Origin: UBA8752 sp002336475
Lineage (GTDB): Bacteria; Bacteroidota; Bacteroidia; Flavobacteriales_D; Sanyastnellaceae
Length of the DNA: 64,000 nt
Reading direction: 5' to 3'
Assembly (NCBI GenBank): GCA_943846755.1
Contig: OX044365.1
Coordinates: forward strand, 2,542,001-2,606,000
The notes beneath the pieces are model-generated. The model had not been told where the DNA came from. It saw nothing but the letters and a program-made list of their open reading frames with translations, and made no database searches. Numbering within the stretch: position 1 is the first letter of the stretch; every line of letters begins with the position of its first letter. The position numbers and the translations under genes were made by a program. Positions 60,801 to 64,000 of the stretch are shown one piece after another.

Positions 60801-63800
60801 ATTCTGAAGAGGAGCTCTGGGCTGTGCCGATTCCCATTGGAGCAATCAGCAGCGAACCTTCGTCCTCAAAACCTACTGATATGTCGGTGTTTTTTTGTCG
60901 GTTCATTCCTGCCATGTCTGTGGTGGAAATGGACTTGGACATGGACATGATCGACCCTTGCTCTAGCGTGCAGTGCGAGGCATCACCTGGCGGGTCACGC
61001 AAGATGAAGTCAAGAAGGGCATCGGAAGAGACAGGAACTGGATCGGAAGCGGAGTAATCACCAAAAATGATGGCGTCAAAACGGTCCCGATTGAAGAGGA
61101 GACTTTGGTCTGACCAATGGCGGAGGAGTCCGGGCACCTGTTCCAAATCTGTGTCATCAGGAATCAAGTGAGCATAGGGGTCCCATACATCCACCGCGGT
61201 GCCATAGGCTGACAGTGTCATGCTCATATTGCCAGTTGGTATGTGGACTCCTTGGTTGTTGGTGTTGACTTCGCTGGGTTCTTTGCAGAGGAAGGAATAG
61301 ATGAGGCTATCCTCACTCATGGATTGTGTGACCACAGTTTCTCCTTTGGAAAGGGTGTTCGTGATGGTCAGAGAATATTGATCTCCCTTCACCTTGGACG
61401 TATCTCCAAAGGCATAAGCAATGGAGTCGGGAATTGAGGGGTGGGCAATTTCTGTGTAAGCCTGCCTTGATCCATAGATGGACATGCAGTATTTCACGTG
61501 AGAATGAAGCACAGGCAGTCCAACAGGGAACGGGGCAATTTCATCTAGGGCGTTCTCCTCTCCATCATCTTGTGCAAACTTGAAAGCCGCCAGGTAACGC
61601 TCGGAATCAATGAAATATCTCGATTCTCCGTCACTGTGGTACAGCTCTGTTTCTCCGAGGAATGTCTGTCCGAGAATGGGGTAAGCCAGTGTAGAGGCTT
61701 GAGGATCGCATTCTTGGTTTTCATCTTTTCCAATTTGATGGACCACCAACTCAATCTTTGGATTGTACACGAGGTCTTCACGGTCGAAGACCCTGTTGTT
61801 GTTGTCCTCATCGAAATTGCTGGGCAAAGCGAACTCACCAGCCCCTAGCGGATAGCTGGCGTATTCACTTTCTTGTGACCATTCCTCTGGAAGCAGGCTC
61901 AAGTTCCAAATTGCGTAATCGGACTTAAAGGGATTGTAGTCACCTTGAGAATTGGCCTTGAGGTAGTTGCTGAATCCTGCTACCCACGGACGCCCGGTAG
62001 TGGAAGTCAGGGGCAATTCTCGCTTCCAACCCTCTACGTCCAGGTGTTCAAAGCCACCACAAGCCTCGAATACAGAAGGCATCAAGACGGTGTCAGTAGG
62101 AATGGCAATTCGGTAGTCTTTCGGCAGACCGAAAAATTCATATTGGCCTGTCAATGTGTCTGTCGTCACTTTGAGTGCAGGGCATCCAAACGCTTGCGTC
62201 CAGGTGTTTTGATCTTCCACTTTGTCTATGGGAAGCAGAGTAAAGGAAGTCAGTCCCAAATTGTTGGCGCTCTCATTCCAGGGGCTGGCTCCCATCGCAT
62301 CACCAGCAATAACGCGGCCTATGGCCCGTCGCGTGGTGATGTCCACGAATTGATAATCGGCGGGTAAGTTCCCCTCGCTATCCTTGAGCACTGGACCGGT
62401 CACGAAGACCTGCTTGCCAGCTGTCGAAGTGCTCGCAAAGACGTGGTTATCCTCGTCATTGTCTTCGTCATTGTCCACCAATTGAGGCTCGATGATGTGA
62501 TGTCCTCGGGGAATGGAAAGCTTGGCGAATCCGAATTGGTCGGTCTTGATTGGCTGACTTTCATCATCCATGGCAAGGGATCCATCCACCTTGAAACTGA
62601 CGTTTGGAACTGGACAGAAGGAAGGCACAGGACCCTCGATATTGCTGTAGTCCGTTGCGCCATCTGTCAAACCTTGATATGTGACCCGAACTTCGACATC
62701 AAAGGCACTCTTGTCGGTGAAGTCCTGGTCTTCTGAGAACAGCAGGACATCACCGATGATGGTGGTGCGTTGGGCGGGTTCGAAGATGTGCTCGAAGCCG
62801 CTGGTGGACTTGCTCGGCTTGATGTCGAAGAAGTCTCCCGAGCCGACGTATTTGATGTTGTTGATGGCGTAAGCGCCACCGTCATTTCCGTTGGAGTAGT
62901 CCCAGTTTCCGAGGCTCTGCGGGAGGTCGCGCAGCGGACCATTGGCAAAGTAATTGCGGGTGGGGTCGGGCACTTGATACCAACTGGTGTCGGTTCCAGA
63001 GAACCCGAATTCCTGATGGAACAGCACGGCGTTGTGGCCCAACCAGGACTCGACATCCGTTGAGTATTTGGCGCGGTCATAGATGGCATTTCCAAGCCCT
63101 TCGTCCGCGTCATACATCAGCAGCAATCCATCGGTGTAATTGCTCGGGTATTTCTGCATCCAGAATTTCGCGGCTTCCCAACTGCGGTAGTCTTGGCCAT
63201 ACAATGGCGACCCTGGTGTGATCCGGGATCCCTCTGCGTATGAATAGAACAATGCATTGCCCCAGGCCCGGATCTCGTCGTAGGAGATCCGCTCGGAGGC
63301 CATTTGTTGCGTGGTGAGTCCCGTGCCTGTGCAGCTCAATTCGCAATCGACGAACTGGTTGGCATAGGGGTTGAAGTTGCAGGCGTCGAACAGGCGGCTG
63401 CACCCGGGGTTGCATTGGCCATACGGTGCGCGGCGAATGGACTTCCGGTTGATGCTCGGAAGCGCATCGGCACCCGTGGTGCCATCGACCGTCAGTGCAC
63501 CTGAGCCCGACATGACTTCACTGCCTACGAAGTAAGCTTCGGTGATGGGGTTGGCCTCGAAGTTGGTGCCCTCGGGCTGCAACTGTTTGTCCAACATCTG
63601 GTCCACAAAGCGCCCCGCATTGTCGGGCACGAGCACAGAACGCAACCGTGAGAAGGGCAGAGCACCTTCATCAGGTGCTATCCAAACGCCCGTTTCATTG
63701 GGCATGTTGGTCGCATTGAACGTGGAATTGCGCAGTGTTTGTCCGGCAAACAATGCTGCACTTTCTGCATCGCTGAGGATGCCTTCCCAGATGGAGAGGC

Positions 63801-64000
63801 GGTGGATCAGGACATCGGAGCCACCGAGAATGAGTTTCTCTGCACTGAAGTCGGCAAAGGCGTCGATCGGAGCGATCACGAATTGAGCCGCAATGTCGAG
63901 GGGGCTTCCGTCGTCATTGAGGTTGTCGAATTCGAAGTGGCGCGGGTTGTTCCAGGGTTCGTTGTCCGAGAGGTTCTGGTCCGTGCTGCGCATGGTGAAG
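57589..64000 (-). CDS. Giant surface protein 2, N-proximal part, cut by the window edge
   Basis: An open frame of over 2130 codons running off the right edge; the true start lies beyond 64000. From the edge: 'EPWNNPRHFEF' (LamG end), 'APYGQCNPGCSRLFDACNFNPYANQF', 'AAKFWMQKYPSNYTDGLLLMYDADEGLGNAIYDRAKY', 'CPVPNVSFKVDGSLAMDDESQPIKTDQFGFAKLSIPRGHHIIEPQLV', 'IGDDRIGPGYRFLSNDITLDSVRFYNNQIAQW', 'FEPFFITFSGGGAEFTQSI' and 'GYEGEVLLRARSIC'. The last ~80 codons, from ~57830 to 57589, are out-of-frame read-through. Two extra bases (about 57831 and 57776) separate it from the C-terminal part; correcting both yields 'ICIAKDVEVIVSGYVDIVRPELFG', matching giant protein 1. No enzyme motif seen. Confidence 0.85.
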   Translation of the reverse strand, partial: FTMRSTDQNLSDNEPWNNPRHFEFDNLNDDGSPLDIAAQFVIAPIDAFADFSAEKLILGGSDVLIHRLSIWEGILSDAESAALFAGQTLRNSTFNATNMPNETGVWIAPDEGALPFSRLRSVLVPDNAGRFVDQMLDKQLQPEGTNFEANPITEAYFVGSEVMSGSGALTVDGTTGADALPSINRKSIRRAPYGQCNPGCSRLFDACNFNPYANQFVDCELSCTGTGLTTQQMASERISYDEIRAWGNALFYSYAEGSRITPGSPLYGQDYRSWEAAKFWMQKYPSNYTDGLLLMYDADEGLGNAIYDRAKYSTDVESWLGHNAVLFHQEFGFSGTDTSWYQVPDPTRNYFANGPLRDLPQSLGNWDYSNGNDGGAYAINNIKYVGSGDFFDIKPSKSTSGFEHIFEPAQRTTIIGDVLLFSEDQDFTDKSAFDVEVRVTYQGLTDGATDYSNIEGPVPSFCPVPNVSFKVDGSLAMDDESQPIKTDQFGFAKLSIPRGHHIIEPQLVDNDEDNDEDNHVFASTSTAGKQVFVTGPVLKDSEGNLPADYQFVDITTRRAIGRVIAGDAMGASPWNESANNLGLTSFTLLPIDKVEDQNTWTQAFGCPALKVTTDTLTGQYEFFGLPKDYRIAIPTDTVLMPSVFEACGGFEHLDVEGWKRELPLTSTTGRPWVAGFSNYLKANSQGDYNPFKSDYAIWNLSLLPEEWSQESEYASYPLGAGEFALPSNFDEDNNNRVFDREDLVYNPKIELVVHQIGKDENQECDPQASTLAYPILGQTFLGETELYHSDGESRYFIDSERYLAAFKFAQDDGEENALDEIAPFPVGLPVLHSHVKYCMSIYGSRQAYTEIAHPSIPDSIAYAFGDTSKVKGDQYSLTITNTLSKGETVVTQSMSEDSLIYSFLCKEPSEVNTNNQGVHIPTGNMSMTLSAYGTAVDVWDPYAHLIPDDTDLEQVPGLLRHWSDQSLLFNRDRFDAIIFGDYSASDPVPVSSDALLDFILRDPPGDASHCTLEQGSIMSMSKSISTTDMAGMNRQKNTDISVGFEDEGSLLIAPMGIGTAQSSSSEFTAGVSTEQNEEYSKNKYGELSISESLEFNQSITTSASHYKEQDVFYGQVKNTSMSNHRIFGLNPTQSVINSTLGQNASAFNGIPFNDEQGAPQAVFADANNDGELDEILMMELDANGNATGKVTPFVMNWSGKVKQAQLPASHFMKTQYTIENVDIPFLEVARNAYFSSHPELYSWPDGTSSNVPYNQLSWEYPYRVIWSGLENDEPDTIWTNMMLANNDDHRWESFYSDWLSSVGHNIPNKASTITKGYNVPSSIQSLIDISSEILEGDLPEELQLSGVPADITARLLTDKFIGDDRIGPGYRFLSNDITLDSVRFYNNQIAQWSKILAQNEFEKINARRFIFDNLSSYSEIDQLSDWSEDLQSSGATANQFSLDDFTSSTEDLESFDPDAISIWESADFEPFFITFSGGGAEFTQSITKTNIQTTEKAVDLTFLSEGSLTAEVYCSGQGFNQGGGDMKQLTETRSNSESQETSMTFSYTLSDTDYQDFYLVAVIPGSGANGPIFLNLGGASSCKYRDADISQYSEWFPALIPSSNTVAGSLLDCNTATIAEPVWSRTIDTDKVIMDPVSGGTWHAMDPDQIEDNTATLAGGPSPAALATQAAIFAVKMIYYGVKQNYAGLGTTAAAAAAWGHFAAADAAITYGFRAGVEAEYGDAFSGEGFSDANILAIEEAVEADDVFIAEGMCAELFEKNAYFEVQPATVQMQVPQITISYDPPTGASVSEATEVSATAFMDEPIGMTLHLRNNAPNPIGGYGNFLIYSDVTANTMGAEVTIGGTDGNAGSFGYSLQPSWSSSAPLGGAYDVPVVFSHSGVDNPEFQNGSVSVILESECDNWIYDQVKINLNFEPACSDVTLIQPLENWTANLERITNGSSEHPSQLAINLDVAENHFRNWVQPNSNIDYIAGEGPVVVEYRLGNGSIWSPISNSLAFGTDSTIVLNANGTLNDVNLQWKPIIAEQLCNPLTSADGTSCLGYEGEVLLRARSICAAIHLHCQRRRSHRQRLCRLSSGLSCLAACFRPTDSSSLEMSCSCAGPRAWRLPTPPIHSAPTPSRSGRPRIQTTPRTAAA

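Noticed and set aside
1..64000. tRNA, rRNA, insertion sequences, prophage or integrase genes
   Set aside because: I saw no cloverleaf-like element, rRNA segment, transposase motif or terminal inverted repeats; the duplicated module shows no mobile-element hallmark.

Overview
The window looks like a chromosomal segment of a GC-rich member of the Bacteroidota, most likely a marine-type Flavobacteriales relative. The reasons are type IX secretion (T9SS) C-terminal sorting domains (a 'YPNPF/FPNPF' start and a 'SGVYF..A....VRVIK' end), many secreted Cys-rich proteins built on the 'GCTDPxACNYDA' motif, FISUMP domains, a TlpA/DUF4369 lipoprotein, Bacteroidota-type -7 promoter boxes (TAnnTTTG) and an almost complete lack of Shine-Dalgarno sequences.

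Region 1 (1-17.6 kb) is a housekeeping and mixed region with intact genes. It holds the 3' part of polyphosphate kinase (ppk1) overlapping a Ppx/GppA phosphatase; a small unknown protein; a TlpA-like lipoprotein; a GT4 glycosyltransferase next to a MacB-type permease; aconitase followed by two tandem outer-membrane barrel paralogues and the phosphoesterase PdeM; a secreted Cys-rich protein with a dockerin-like tail; a small lipoprotein; a NamZ/DUF1343 muramidase; a LolC/E-type permease; and a cystathionine beta-synthase/cysteine synthase.

Region 2 (17.7-64 kb) lies entirely on the minus strand. It is dominated by a duplicated two-gene surface module: a giant multidomain T9SS protein (FISUMP, LamG-like and carboxypeptidase-regulatory-like domains, T9SS C-terminus), then a short intergenic GC hairpin, then a Cys-rich 'CNYDATA' repeat protein. 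Copy 1 is 36980->21276 plus 21232->17678. Copy 2 is >64000->53651 plus 53572->43844. The copy 2 partner has grown to 3242 aa through 21 tandem ~60-aa Asp/Cys-rich units (180-bp satellite). Between the copies lie a two-domain lipoprotein, ornithine aminotransferase (rocD), and a propeller-type sensor kinase with a LytTR response regulator.

Reading frames between about 26 and 42 kb, and at about 57.8 kb, are broken by many single-base indels. The ones I traced are nearly all +1 events, often in short homopolymers. I found no in-frame nonsense codon that survives frame correction, and correcting one base restores exact codon multiples in rocD, the kinase and the regulator. I therefore read most of them as consensus errors, not decay, but cannot prove this without reads.
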